From Elizabethkingia bruuniana (GTDB taxonomy: Bacteria; Bacteroidota; Bacteroidia; Flavobacteriales; Weeksellaceae): a stretch of 64,000 nt of DNA. Under the pieces are notes generated by a model. It was not told the DNA's origin. It made no database searches and saw nothing but the letters and a program-made list of their open reading frames with translations. Positions 1 through 8,278 of the stretch are shown here, in pieces. How positions within the stretch are numbered: the stretch's first letter is position 1; each line of letters begins with the position of its first letter. The position numbers were made by a program, and so were the translations under genes. The stretch lies in NCBI RefSeq assembly GCF_002024805.1, contig NZ_CP014337.1, positions 1,488,001 to 1,552,000 on the forward strand, given 5' to 3'.

Positions 1-394
1 AGCAGAAGTACTGGATATGAGTGAAGAGGATATTAAAGAATCCATGAAGAACTCAGGTCGTCACCTTTCTATGGATGCTCCATTAGTTGAAGGTGAAGAT
101 TCTAACCTTTATGACGTTCTTCGCTCAGGTGAATCTCCTTCTCCGGATAAAGATTTGATGCTTGAATCTCTACAGATTGAAATAGAAAGAGCATTGAATA
201 CTTTAACACCAAGAGAAGCTGATTTAGTAAGATTGTACTTCGGGTTAAACGGGAAACACCCTATGACTCTTGAAGAGATCGGAGAAACATTTGATCTGAC
301 CAGAGAACGTGTACGTCAGATTAAAGAAAAAGCTATTAAGAGATTAAAGCATAACAGCAGAAGTAAAATTCTTAAATCTTATTTAGGAAAGTAA
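1..394 (+). CDS. rpoD: RNA polymerase primary sigma factor RpoD, 3' end (partial)
   Basis: C-terminal fragment of the housekeeping sigma factor; the reading frame is open from the first bases, so the gene starts outside the window. It carries sigma region 4: PREADLVRLYFGLNG followed by the region 4.2 helix-turn-helix MTLEEIGETFDLTRERVRQI, which recognises the -33 promoter element, and the conserved basic tail KAIKRLKHNSR. Only about 130 residues are visible. A strong terminator follows at 434-468. In Bacteroidota this sigma factor reads TTG/TAnnTTTG promoters, and matching sites occur elsewhere in the window. Confidence 0.95.
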   Translation, partial: AEVLDMSEEDIKESMKNSGRHLSMDAPLVEGEDSNLYDVLRSGESPSPDKDLMLESLQIEIERALNTLTPREADLVRLYFGLNGKHPMTLEEIGETFDLTRERVRQIKEKAIKRLKHNSRSKILKSYLGK

Positions 395-433
395 TTCTGA
401 CTGAAACAATGACAAGATTGTAAATTTAATATG

Positions 434-468
434 GGACAAAGTTTTTAATAAGCTTTGTCCTCTTTTTT
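434..468 (+). terminator. Intrinsic terminator after rpoD
   Basis: Perfect 8-bp arms GGACAAAG (434-441) and CTTTGTCC (453-460), followed by a T-rich run; lies between rpoD and rpe. Confidence 0.8.
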
Positions 469-499
469 ATCTAAGAATATAAATAAGTAAAAAGTAAAA

Positions 500-1150
500 A
501 TGAAAAACAAACTAATTGCTCCGTCGGTACTTTCGGCAGACTTCGGAAATCTGCAGAGAGATATTGAAATGATTAACAACAGCGAGGCAGACTGGTTTCA
601 TGTGGATGTAATGGACGGACGTTTTGTACCTAACATTTCTTTTGGTTTTCCTGTAATGAAGGCTATTAAAAAACATGCTAAGAAGTTTATCGATGTGCAT
701 TTAATGATCGTAGAGCCTGAAAAGTATGTAGAAGAGTTTGTAAAAGAAGGTGCAAATTTGGTTACTGTTCATTATGAGGCGTGCACTCACCTGCACAGAG
801 TAATTCACCAGATTAAAGATTTAGGAGCAAAAGCTGGTGTTGTACTAAACCCTGCTACTCCGGTGTCTGTTTTAGAAGATATTATTGTGGATGTAGACTT
901 AGTACTTTTAATGAGTGTAAATCCTGGTTTCGGAGGACAAAAGTTTATAGAAAATACTTACAAAAAGATCCATCAGACAAAAGCATTGATTGAGAAATAC
1001 AATTCTAATGCTTTAATTGAAATTGATGGCGGCGTAAACCAGCATAATGCAGCTAAGCTTTTTGAAGCCGGAGCTGATGTATTGGTTGCCGGTAATGCTG
1101 TATTCTCTGCGGAGAATCCTGCAGCTATGATTGAAGAACTGAAGAAGTAA
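500..1150 (+). CDS. rpe: Ribulose-phosphate 3-epimerase
   Basis: Interconverts ribulose 5-phosphate and xylulose 5-phosphate in the pentose phosphate pathway, in the cytoplasm. The 216-residue length is normal for the family. Typical TIM-barrel motifs are present: HVDVMDGRFVPN with metal-binding His34 and catalytic Asp36, a metal-ligand His67 in DVHLMIVEP, the flexible loop MSVNPGFGGQKF (139-149), and IDGGVN with the second catalytic Asp176. The gene stands alone between two terminators and is transcribed in the same direction as rpoD. Confidence 0.97.
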   Translation: MKNKLIAPSVLSADFGNLQRDIEMINNSEADWFHVDVMDGRFVPNISFGFPVMKAIKKHAKKFIDVHLMIVEPEKYVEEFVKEGANLVTVHYEACTHLHRVIHQIKDLGAKAGVVLNPATPVSVLEDIIVDVDLVLLMSVNPGFGGQKFIENTYKKIHQTKALIEKYNSNALIEIDGGVNQHNAAKLFEAGADVLVAGNAVFSAENPAAMIEELKK

Positions 1151-1181
1151 TTTCTGACAGCATAATATGTCTTTATGGCAT

Positions 1182-1217
1182 AAAAAAACCGGGAGAGAAC
1201 ATTTCTTCCGGTTTTTT
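1182..1217 (+). terminator. Intrinsic terminator after rpe
   Basis: A-rich left arm ending in AACCGGGAGA and right arm TCTTCCGGTTTTTT; the A and T runs on both sides would also allow termination of the convergent lipoprotein gene at 1233-1697. Confidence 0.75.
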
Positions 1218-1232
1218 ATATTAATTTAAATA

Positions 1233-1697
1233 CTACCAGTCGTTGCTTACAAAGTTTCCGTTAGCATCGAAGCTTAACTTGATGTTGGTTGTAAGTTTAA
1301 CAAAGTAACCTTTTACATTTTTGTTAATGTACAAAATCTCCTTGGAAGGATAGTTTGTTTTTACATAAGAAGAAATATTTGCAGGTACCGCAGCTGCAGG
1401 AACTGCTTTTACCTTACTATCAATTGTTACCCAATCTCCGTTTGTATCGAAGTCTAGTTTGCTGCCATCAGCTAATTCAACGGCATAGAAAAACTTGTTA
1501 TCCCCCAAATCAGCTCTTCTTACTTCTTTAACCTGAACATCTGCATACGATGTTCTGATAAGCGCCTGAGCCTTTGCAGGTAAATCAGTTGATTTTACTT
1601 CCTGAGTCTCAATTGCAATATCTCCACCATCATTGCAGGAAATAAATGCTGTACTTAGTGTAAAAACGCTTAAAAGGGTCAAAAATACTTTTTTCAT
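1233..1697 (-). CDS. PepSY-like exported lipoprotein
   Basis: A 154-residue protein with a lipoprotein signal peptide (hydrophobic LTLLSVFTLSTAFIS followed by Cys21), so it is probably a periplasmic or outer-membrane-anchored lipoprotein. After the signal come two similar modules of about 60 residues. The first contains KAQALIRTSYADVQVKEVRR and ADGSKLDFDTNGDW; the second contains NISSYVKTNYPSKEILYI and KLSFDANGNF. This is the PepSY-like (formerly DUF2874) pattern common in Bacteroidota, sometimes described as beta-lactamase-inhibitor-like. The molecular function is unknown. Monocistronic. Confidence 0.75.
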   Translation of the reverse strand: MKKVFLTLLSVFTLSTAFISCNDGGDIAIETQEVKSTDLPAKAQALIRTSYADVQVKEVRRADLGDNKFFYAVELADGSKLDFDTNGDWVTIDSKVKAVPAAAVPANISSYVKTNYPSKEILYINKNVKGYFVKLTTNIKLSFDANGNFVSNDW

Positions 1698-1810
1698 AAT
1701 TCTAATTTTAATGCTTTTTTATACAGATATAACATTATTTAATGCCTTTTATTGTGCAGAGTATTGAAAAAGAACTAAAATAAATAGCAAAAAATTAAAG
1801 AAATAAAAAA

Positions 1811-1833
1811 AACGACCTCATAATGAGATCGTT
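1811..1833 (-). terminator. Intrinsic terminator after ndk
   Basis: Arms AACGACCTCAT and ATGAGATCGTT with one mismatch; the A-run at 1803-1812 gives a U-tract on the minus strand just after the ndk stop codon. Confidence 0.75.
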
Positions 1834-1859
1834 ATTTTATTTTTTCTGAAAGAAATTAA

Positions 1860-2279
1860 TTAGAAAATTTCTCTTCCAGCAAAGTGGAAAGAAGCTTCAA
1901 TTAAAGCATTCTCATCAGAATCTGATCCGTGTACTGCATTTTCACCAACTGATCTTGCAAACATTTTTCTGATTGTTCCTTCAGCAGCTTCAGCTGGGTT
2001 TGTAGCACCGATAAGTTTTCTGAAGTCTTCTACAGCGTTTTCTTTTTCAAGAACAGCAGCAACGATAGGTCCAGAAGACATGAAGTCTACTAATTCTCCG
2101 TAAAAAGGTCTTTCTGCGTGTACTTCATAGAATTTTTTAGCATCAGCAATAGTAAGTTGAGTTAACTTCATTGCTTTGATCTTAAATCCTGCTTCTGTAA
2201 TTTTTCCTAAAATTGCTCCGATGTGACCGTCCGCTACTGCATCTGGCTTGATCATCGTAAAGGTAATTTGTCCTGACAT
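1860..2279 (-). CDS. ndk: Nucleoside diphosphate kinase
   Basis: Transfers the gamma phosphate between nucleoside triphosphates and diphosphates and balances NTP/dNTP pools. The 139-residue length is normal. Family motifs are complete: [10 protein letters not shown] at the N-terminus, the conserved [15 protein letters not shown] segment, and [12 protein letters not shown] with the phosphorylated His117. Monocistronic on the minus strand, with its own terminator at 1811-1833. Confidence 0.97.
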   Translation of the reverse strand: MSGQITFTMIKPDAVADGHIGAILGKITEAGFKIKAMKLTQLTIADAKKFYEVHAERPFYGELVDFMSSGPIVAAVLEKENAVEDFRKLIGATNPAEAAEGTIRKMFARSVGENAVHGSDSDENALIEASFHFAGREIF

Positions 2280-2384
2280 TGTGTATTAAATTTTACAGGG
2301 CAAAAATACAAAAATCATTTATTTTTTAGCCAATAAAATTCTATTAGGGAAAGAATAATAAATTTTTTGAAAATTATTTTTTTA

Positions 2385-2401
2385 TTGGCACAAATTTTGT
2401 T
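2385..2401 (+). promoter_or_regulatory. Sigma54-like -24/-12 promoter
   Basis: The sequence TTGGCACAAATTTTGTT matches the RpoN consensus TTGGCACrnnnyTTGCw with correct spacing and one deviation (C to T in the -12 element). A weaker overlapping TTAATTTG could instead act as a -7 element for the housekeeping sigma factor. It points into the short terminator-bounded segment at 2412-2480. Confidence 0.4.
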
Positions 2402-2411
2402 AATTTGTACT

Positions 2412-2480
2412 CGATTCTCATGTTTAATTTGAGTTTTCATGGTTATTAGTTTTTACCCTGGCTTCGGCCAGGGTTTTTTG
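2412..2480 (+). ncRNA. Candidate small RNA (about 70 nt)
   Basis: Between ndk and an MFS gene, both on the minus strand, the plus strand carries a compact unit: a sigma54-like promoter (2385-2401), about 45 nt of non-coding sequence with a possible stem (CTCA/TGAG), and a perfect terminator stem CCCTGGC-TTCG-GCCAGGG (2456-2473) followed by TTTTTT. No ORF on the plus strand uses this terminator. Start and end are inferred from the promoter and terminator only. Assignment to a known RNA family was not possible by eye. Confidence 0.4.
2455..2480 (+). terminator. Strong UUCG-tetraloop terminator, plus strand
   Basis: 7-bp GC-rich stem CCCTGGC/GCCAGGG closed by a cUUCGg loop and followed by six T residues. 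It terminates in the plus direction although both neighbouring genes are on the minus strand. Confidence 0.8.
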
Positions 2481-2496
2481 TTTTTATAAGGCATTA

Positions 2497-2524
2497 AAAA
2501 AGAGCCTTTTAAAGGCTCTCTCTT
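2497..2524 (-). terminator. Intrinsic terminator after the UMF1-type MFS gene
   Basis: AGAGCCTTTT/AAAGGCTCT hairpin next to an A-run that is a U-tract on the minus strand; lies 24 bp beyond the MFS stop codon. Confidence 0.75.
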
Positions 2525-2547
2525 ATTGTTTTATCTTTATATTTTTC

Positions 2548-4005
2548 TTATTTCTTTGTTTTTAGCTTCAGAAAACGGATAAATATTAACCCAATTCCAA
2601 AGAAGATTGTCATAGAAAGAGCTGCAAATCTCATATTATTGTACTTTTCTATAAGCGTAGCAAATATAAAAGTACCTAAAATGATTGCTACTTTTTCCAG
2701 TACATCATAAAAACTGAAGTAAGTTGTATTCTCCATACTATCCTGTGGCAATAGCTTACTGAATGTAGAACGGGACATTGCCTGCAGACCTCCCATTACA
2801 AGCCCTACAATTCCGGCAACACCATAGAACTGATATTCCACATTGGGATTTTCTTTGTTCAGGTAATAAGCAGATAAACATGCCACCATCCATAATATAA
2901 CAGCAATACTGATTACATTCTTGTTTCCTATTTTTCTGGACAGCCATGAGAAAAATATAGCTCCTATAATTGCTTCAATTTGGATAACAATAAGGGTAAG
3001 GATTAATTTCTCCTGAGAAAGGTTAATTTCACTTTTACCAAATAGTGTTGCCATTAAGAAGATTGTCTGCATCCCTACACTATAAAAGAAGAAACTTATA
3101 AGGAAGTATTTCAGATTGGGTGTTGTGAACAGTTTATTCCCTGCTCTGAACAATTCTCTGAAGCTTTCTTTTGTAATTTCCTTATAGAAAAGAATATTTT
3201 CCTTTACAACATGAGCATAACCCCCGTTATCCTTATGGGTTTTAAAGAAGTTTTTAATATTCAATAATACTATATCTTTTGGCAGTTTGTCTGTCAGTTT
3301 TCCAAATTTCGGAAGATGCTTAAAAGTGTATTGAGAGAAGCCAAACCACCATGCTCCGGTTAGAAGGAAACTGATACGGGTAAGAATCATCGCTTGCTTT
3401 GGTGTCTGTGCTACTACCATGATTAGTAATAAACAGATGACAACAAGGATTACTGAACCTATATAGCCATAGATATATCCTTTAGCGGAAAGTGCATCCT
3501 GCTGATCAGGCGTTGCAATATCCGGTAAGAACGAATTATAAAACACCAAACTTCCCCAGAAACCTACACTGGCTGTAATACTGAATAATAATCCAAGAAA
3601 AACAGTGTGCATACTGGTAAACAAAGCTAAGCCCATACAGGAAGTAGCACCCAGATAGCAGAAGAACTGCAGGAAAGATTTTTTATTCCCTATAGTATCG
3701 GCTAAAGCTGATAAAATAGGCGATAACAATACCACGATCAGAAATGATATGGTAAGAGAATAGCCGTAAACAGCATCCGGGTGGTATTCATTGCCGAAAA
3801 GTTTAATGGTATTCCTTACCGGAACTTTTATCCATTTATGACTTGCTGCAACATATTCATTTTTCTCATATGCTGTTGTAAGAATAGCATAATAAATGGG
3901 AAAAATAGTTGATGTTATAACTAATGAATATACTGAATTTGCCCAATCATAGAAGGCCCAGGCCTTCATTACCTTTTTGTTGTTTTTGGTATTCTCTGTT
4001 ATCAT
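2548..4005 (-). CDS. MFS transporter, UMF1 (Atg22-like) family
   Basis: An inner-membrane transporter of 485 residues with about twelve hydrophobic segments. The opening KVMKAWAFYDWANSVYSLVI is the hallmark of UMF1/Atg22-type major facilitator proteins; the usual loop motif is seen as LSALADTIGNKKSF. In yeast, Atg22 exports amino acids from the vacuole; the bacterial substrate is unknown. A central cytoplasmic loop (roughly residues 225-285) is rich in Lys and charged residues. It lies 24 bp downstream of the thiolase gene in the same direction and may be cotranscribed. Confidence 0.85.
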   Translation of the reverse strand: MITENTKNNKKVMKAWAFYDWANSVYSLVITSTIFPIYYAILTTAYEKNEYVAASHKWIKVPVRNTIKLFGNEYHPDAVYGYSLTISFLIVVLLSPILSALADTIGNKKSFLQFFCYLGATSCMGLALFTSMHTVFLGLLFSITASVGFWGSLVFYNSFLPDIATPDQQDALSAKGYIYGYIGSVILVVICLLLIMVVAQTPKQAMILTRISFLLTGAWWFGFSQYTFKHLPKFGKLTDKLPKDIVLLNIKNFFKTHKDNGGYAHVVKENILFYKEITKESFRELFRAGNKLFTTPNLKYFLISFFFYSVGMQTIFLMATLFGKSEINLSQEKLILTLIVIQIEAIIGAIFFSWLSRKIGNKNVISIAVILWMVACLSAYYLNKENPNVEYQFYGVAGIVGLVMGGLQAMSRSTFSKLLPQDSMENTTYFSFYDVLEKVAIILGTFIFATLIEKYNNMRFAALSMTIFFGIGLIFIRFLKLKTKK

Positions 4006-4029
4006 GGAATAGTTTATAATTTGATAATT

Positions 4030-5208
4030 TTAGATGTTCTCTATAACAATAGCAGATGCTCCGCCTCCACCGTTGCAAATAGCAGCAGCTCCATACTTAG
4101 CATTGTTTTGTTTAAGGACATTGATAAGGGTTACAATAATTCTGGAACCTGAACTTCCCAGCGGGTGTCCTAGTGCTACTGCTCCACCATTTACGTTTAC
4201 TTTAGCAGCATCCAGACCTAAGATTTTATTATTAGCCAGACCTACAACAGAAAATGCCTCATTGAATTCGAAGAAATCGATATCATTAATTGTTAAGTCT
4301 GCTTTAGCTAATGCGATTGGTAAAGCTTTTGCCGGCGCTGTTGTAAACCATTCAGGAGCTTGCGCAGCATCAGCATAAGAAACTATTTTTGCCAATGGCT
4401 TTAGGCCTAAGCTTTCCATTTTTTCTTTGGACATTAATACTAAAGCTGAAGCACCATCATTTAACGTAGAAGCATTAGCTGCTGTAACGGTGCCGTTTTC
4501 TTTTTGGAATACAGTTGGTAATGTAGGAATTCTGTCAAATTTTACATTTTTATATTCTTCATCTTCAGCGAAGATTACAGGTTCTCCTTTTCTTTGAGGA
4601 ATACTAACCGGAACAACTTCTTCTTTGAACTTCCCTTCTGACCATGCTTTTGCAGAACGCTCGTAAGACTGAATAGCAAAAGCATCCTGTTCTTCACGGG
4701 TAATATTGTATTCTTTAGCACACAATTCGGCACAGTTACCCATGTGTTGTTTGCTGTATACATCAGTAAGGCCATCTTTCAGAAGGCCATCCTGTAATTT
4801 GATATCTCCCAGTTTTACACCATTTCTTCCGTCGATATAATGAGGAACCTGAGACATATTCTCCATACCTCCTGCCACGATAGCCTCAACATCTCCAGCT
4901 TTTACAGCCTGCGCAGCCATCATAACCGCTTTCATACCAGAAGCACAAACTTTGTTTACTGCTGTAGTTGGAGTTGTATTCGGAAGACCTGCTCCTAATG
5001 CAGCCTGTTTTGCAGGAGCCTGTCCCTCTCCTGCCTGTAATACATTTCCCATGTATACATCCTGAATTTCTGCAGGATTTAAATTTATTTTATCTAAAGC
5101 ACCTTTTATGGCTACTGCTCCTAACTGAGTAGCAGGAACACCTGAAAGGCTCCCCATAAAACTTCCCATAGGAGTTCTTACTGCAGATACGATGAATACT
5201 TCTTTCAT
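4030..5208 (-). CDS. Acetyl-CoA C-acetyltransferase (thiolase)
   Basis: Condenses two acetyl-CoA to acetoacetyl-CoA, or thiolytically cleaves 3-ketoacyl-CoA. The 392-residue length is typical. Catalytic motifs are intact: nucleophile Cys88 in VNKVCASGMK, the NEAF motif, GGAVALGHPLGSSG with the active-site His, and the second Cys in AAICNGGGGAS. Its relatives are mostly degradative or ketone-body type acetyl-CoA acetyltransferases. It is separate from the beta-oxidation thiolase at 32434-33612 and has no TATGCATGCATA operator upstream, so it is probably controlled differently. Confidence 0.93.
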   Translation of the reverse strand: MKEVFIVSAVRTPMGSFMGSLSGVPATQLGAVAIKGALDKINLNPAEIQDVYMGNVLQAGEGQAPAKQAALGAGLPNTTPTTAVNKVCASGMKAVMMAAQAVKAGDVEAIVAGGMENMSQVPHYIDGRNGVKLGDIKLQDGLLKDGLTDVYSKQHMGNCAELCAKEYNITREEQDAFAIQSYERSAKAWSEGKFKEEVVPVSIPQRKGEPVIFAEDEEYKNVKFDRIPTLPTVFQKENGTVTAANASTLNDGASALVLMSKEKMESLGLKPLAKIVSYADAAQAPEWFTTAPAKALPIALAKADLTINDIDFFEFNEAFSVVGLANNKILGLDAAKVNVNGGAVALGHPLGSSGSRIIVTLINVLKQNNAKYGAAAICNGGGGASAIVIENI

Positions 5209-5228
5209 TACTATTTTATTTTTAGGGT

Positions 5229-5627
5229 TTATAAATTTTGATTTTCTGTCTTGTTGTTTTTCGCTAAAAGCATGAGTAAGGCTCCTGAGAATTCAAAAAG
5301 CCATCCCCATGACAATTTTACAATTCCTGCCATGGTGTTTTGGAGTCCTTTAAAAGGAATAAAGCTGAAAAAATTCAGTGATTTGGCTTTTATAGCAAAT
5401 AATGTGATAGCGAAAAGAAATAATAAAATTATTGCCAGAATGCGGGTAATTTTTACCTTATCGAATATTATACTTGCAAGTGCAACAGATGATACAGACC
5501 ATACCATAATGGCCATGGTGTGATCCAACTTCCAGTAACCCCAGTTGCCTACGAGAGGGATATGAACCAAGGGAAGAAAACTACCTGCAAATACTAATAA
5601 ACAACCTACTAAAGGCACATTCTTCAT
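5229..5627 (-). CDS. Small hydrophobic membrane protein
   Basis: A 132-residue inner-membrane protein when started at the ATG at 5627 (MKNVPLVGCLLVF); an upstream in-frame ATG at 5693 would add 22 polar residues and looks less likely. About four transmembrane segments are visible: residues 5-24, 38-56, 62-80 and near the C-terminus (GWLFEFSGALLMLLA). No motif identifies a function. It lies 20 bp upstream of the thiolase gene in the same direction. Confidence 0.6.
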   Translation of the reverse strand: MKNVPLVGCLLVFAGSFLPLVHIPLVGNWGYWKLDHTMAIMVWSVSSVALASIIFDKVKITRILAIILLFLFAITLFAIKAKSLNFFSFIPFKGLQNTMAGIVKLSWGWLFEFSGALLMLLAKNNKTENQNL

Positions 5628-5711
5628 AGCTAAATTTATCCCACTAAAATACAAAAAATACTTATTTGTAAGGTATAGTGTTTCCGCCTGCATTAAATGG
5701 TGTGGTATAAA

Positions 5712-5741
5712 GAAAGCATTGCGCTATTGCACAATGCTTTC
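5712..5741 (-). terminator. Stem-loop downstream of thrC
   Basis: 10-bp perfect arms GAAAGCATTG and CAATGCTTTC with a 10-nt loop. On the minus strand it is followed only by TTTATACC, so it is a moderate terminator candidate for the thr operon, about 150 bp past the thrC stop. Confidence 0.5.
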
Positions 5742-5892
5742 CGTGGTAGATAAATTAAACTTAAATTTTATTTTGAATGAATCAGAGTTTACACAAAAAC
5801 ACCAAATATTAATCATCACGCTACTGAATAGTTATCTATAGAAAAATCAAATATTTTGACTTTGTGTCTTTGGAAGTAGTAATCTCTTTATT

Positions 5893-7182
5893 CTAATGTT
5901 GTTTGATAAATGCTTTTACCTGCTGAAAATCCACAGGGAAAAGTGTTGCTACTTTCTCTTTCTTTCCAAAAGCTGAGAGTTTTTCCGGAACTTCAATCTT
6001 TTCCAAAATGCTTTCTTCCACAGTTTCTATAAATTTTGCAGGATGAGCAGTTTCGAGTAAAACGCCATTAAAATCTTCCTGTTGTTCTTTTTGGTATTGT
6101 ACTAATCCCATATAAGCAACAGCGCCGTGTGGATCTAAAAGATAACCGGATTCTTTATATACTTTCTGAACGGTAGCTTTTGTCTCTTCATCGGTAAAGT
6201 AATAGCCTGATATAATCTCTCTGAATTTAGCAACATCTTCCTGAAACAAATCATTCATTCTTTCAAAATTGCTCGGATTCCCTACATCCATAGCATTGCT
6301 AACAGTAGAAAGAGATGGTCTGGCTTCGTATGTACCACTCTCCAGATACTGAGGCACAACATTGTTGATATTGGTAGAAGCTATAAAGCGATTCACTGGC
6401 AATCCCATTTTATAAGCGAGTAATCCTGCTGTAAGATTCCCGAAGTTTCCGCTTGGTATACTAAAGACAATCTTTTTATGCTCTTTTTTTAGTTGTGCAT
6501 AAGCCCAGAAATAATAAAAGCTTTGTGGAATAAGCCTTGCAATATTAATACTATTGGCAGAAGTTACCTGGTGTTTCTGTAACCCTTCGTCAGCTAAAAG
6601 TTGTTTAGCAAGTGCCTGGCAATCGTCGAAAGTTCCTTCAATTTCCAATGCTTTTATATTGCCTCCCCATGTTGTAAGCTGCTTTTCCTGTAAGGGACTC
6701 ACTTTACCTTTAGGATACAGAATATAGACATTAATTCCTGGTACATTATAAAAACCTGCTGCAACAGCACTACCTGTATCTCCGGAGGTTGCTGCAATTA
6801 CCTTCATAGCGTTTCCATCTGCATAATAGGACATAAGTCGCCCCATAAACCTTGCCCCCACATCTTTAAATGCCAGTGTAGGACCATGGAAAAGCTCTAA
6901 ACTGTAAATGTTATTATGAACCGGCACTACCGGAATATCAAAGTTGAGAACCTCATCGATCATTTCCTTTAAAACCTTATCAGGAACAGAATCTTCTAAA
7001 AATAGCTTTGCTACTTCAAAACCAATTTCCGGTAATGATTTATTCTCGATGTTTTCAAAAAAAGATGCAGGTAATTGCGGGATATATGCAGGCATATAGA
7101 GCCCGCCATCATCTGCTAAGCCATTGAGTACGGCTTCTTGTATATTGACACTGTGTTTTCCTCTTGTGGAATAATATTTCAT
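5893..7182 (-). CDS. thrC: Threonine synthase
   Basis: Last step of threonine synthesis: O-phosphohomoserine to threonine, PLP-dependent. The 429 residues match the shorter bacterial type. The PLP lysine is Lys106 in LFHGPTLAFKDVGARF; the substrate/phosphate loop AATSGDTGSAVAAGF and the N-terminal MKYYSTRG are typical. Third gene of the thrA-thrB-thrC operon, 18 bp downstream of thrB. Confidence 0.97.
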   Translation of the reverse strand: MKYYSTRGKHSVNIQEAVLNGLADDGGLYMPAYIPQLPASFFENIENKSLPEIGFEVAKLFLEDSVPDKVLKEMIDEVLNFDIPVVPVHNNIYSLELFHGPTLAFKDVGARFMGRLMSYYADGNAMKVIAATSGDTGSAVAAGFYNVPGINVYILYPKGKVSPLQEKQLTTWGGNIKALEIEGTFDDCQALAKQLLADEGLQKHQVTSANSINIARLIPQSFYYFWAYAQLKKEHKKIVFSIPSGNFGNLTAGLLAYKMGLPVNRFIASTNINNVVPQYLESGTYEARPSLSTVSNAMDVGNPSNFERMNDLFQEDVAKFREIISGYYFTDEETKATVQKVYKESGYLLDPHGAVAYMGLVQYQKEQQEDFNGVLLETAHPAKFIETVEESILEKIEVPEKLSAFGKKEKVATLFPVDFQQVKAFIKQH

Positions 7183-7200
7183 TGTTATTTAGTTTGGTGG

Positions 7201-8127
7201 TTATAGTATTACTGCTCCTTCATTATTGATTTTAGTAACCAGAGATTCACAGCTGATATTCTGAGCCGAAAGAAGTTTGTGAAGTTCAATAGCAATTTTT
7301 TCGGCTTCATCTTTATTTTTGCATAAAGCAAATACGGAAGGCCCTGAACCTGAAATTCCAAATCCAATGGCTTTATGATTAAGTGCTGTTTGCTTCATTT
7401 CAGCAAAATAGGGAATCAGCATAGAACGAATCGGCTCTATAATTACATCTTTCATGCTGCGGCCGATGAGATCAGTATCATTTGTGCAAAAACCTGCCAC
7501 AAGACCTGCTACATTCCCCCACTGTTCCACAGCTTTCTTCAAAGGAACCTGCTGACGAATAATTTTTCTGGCTTCTCCTGTTGGTACATCTACATGCGGA
7601 TGTACAGACACAACATGCAGATCCATTTCGACAGGAAGTTTTACAACATCCAGAGGATCATAACTGCGAATAAGAACCAAACCTCCTAATAAAGAAGGAG
7701 CAACATTGTCTGCATGAGCATTTCCTGAAGCAAGCCGCTCTCCTTCCATAGCCAACGGCAGAAGCTCGTGTCGGGATAAAGGATTGTCAAATAGTTCGTT
7801 CACGGCTACTAATGCTCCTACACTACTGGCAGCGCTGGAACCAAGACCACTGTTCAGAGGCATCTTTTTGTAGAGTTCTATATCAATACCCTGATTGGAG
7901 TTTATCTTTTCTAAAAATAGATTCACCACGTGCCCAACCACATTTTTTTCAGCATCAAGCGGTAACTTTCCCTGGTCACCCTCTATTTTTGTAATTACCG
8001 TTTTATTATTGTTATTGAATGATACAACAACTTCATCTCCCGGATTATCTATAGCAAAGCCTAATACATCGTAGCCACATACTACATTGGCTACTGTTGC
8101 TGGGGCATAACATTTTATTTTTTTCAT
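7201..8127 (-). CDS. thrB: Homoserine kinase
   Basis: Phosphorylates homoserine with ATP. A GHMP-superfamily kinase of 308 residues with the N-terminal APATVANVVCGYDVLGFAI, the ATP-binding loop PLNSGLGSSAASSVGA, and the C-terminal GHMP motif FGISGSGPSVFAL. Operon position between thrA and thrC. The spacer to thrA (8128-8278) is 151 bp, long for an operon, with only a weak stem-loop around 8200-8221. Confidence 0.96.
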   Translation of the reverse strand: MKKIKCYAPATVANVVCGYDVLGFAIDNPGDEVVVSFNNNNKTVITKIEGDQGKLPLDAEKNVVGHVVNLFLEKINSNQGIDIELYKKMPLNSGLGSSAASSVGALVAVNELFDNPLSRHELLPLAMEGERLASGNAHADNVAPSLLGGLVLIRSYDPLDVVKLPVEMDLHVVSVHPHVDVPTGEARKIIRQQVPLKKAVEQWGNVAGLVAGFCTNDTDLIGRSMKDVIIEPIRSMLIPYFAEMKQTALNHKAIGFGISGSGPSVFALCKNKDEAEKIAIELHKLLSAQNISCESLVTKINNEGAVIL

Positions 8128-8278
8128 TTGAATAGTCTGTTTTATTTAAACCACATAGGGATAAAGATTTTGTTTTTTTTAGAGTTGACAAGAGTATCAT
8201 ATAGGTTTTCTACTGCCTATGTTTTATCTATATCATCTTATTTCCTATGCAGAGTATTTTGTTATATTTTCTATATGC

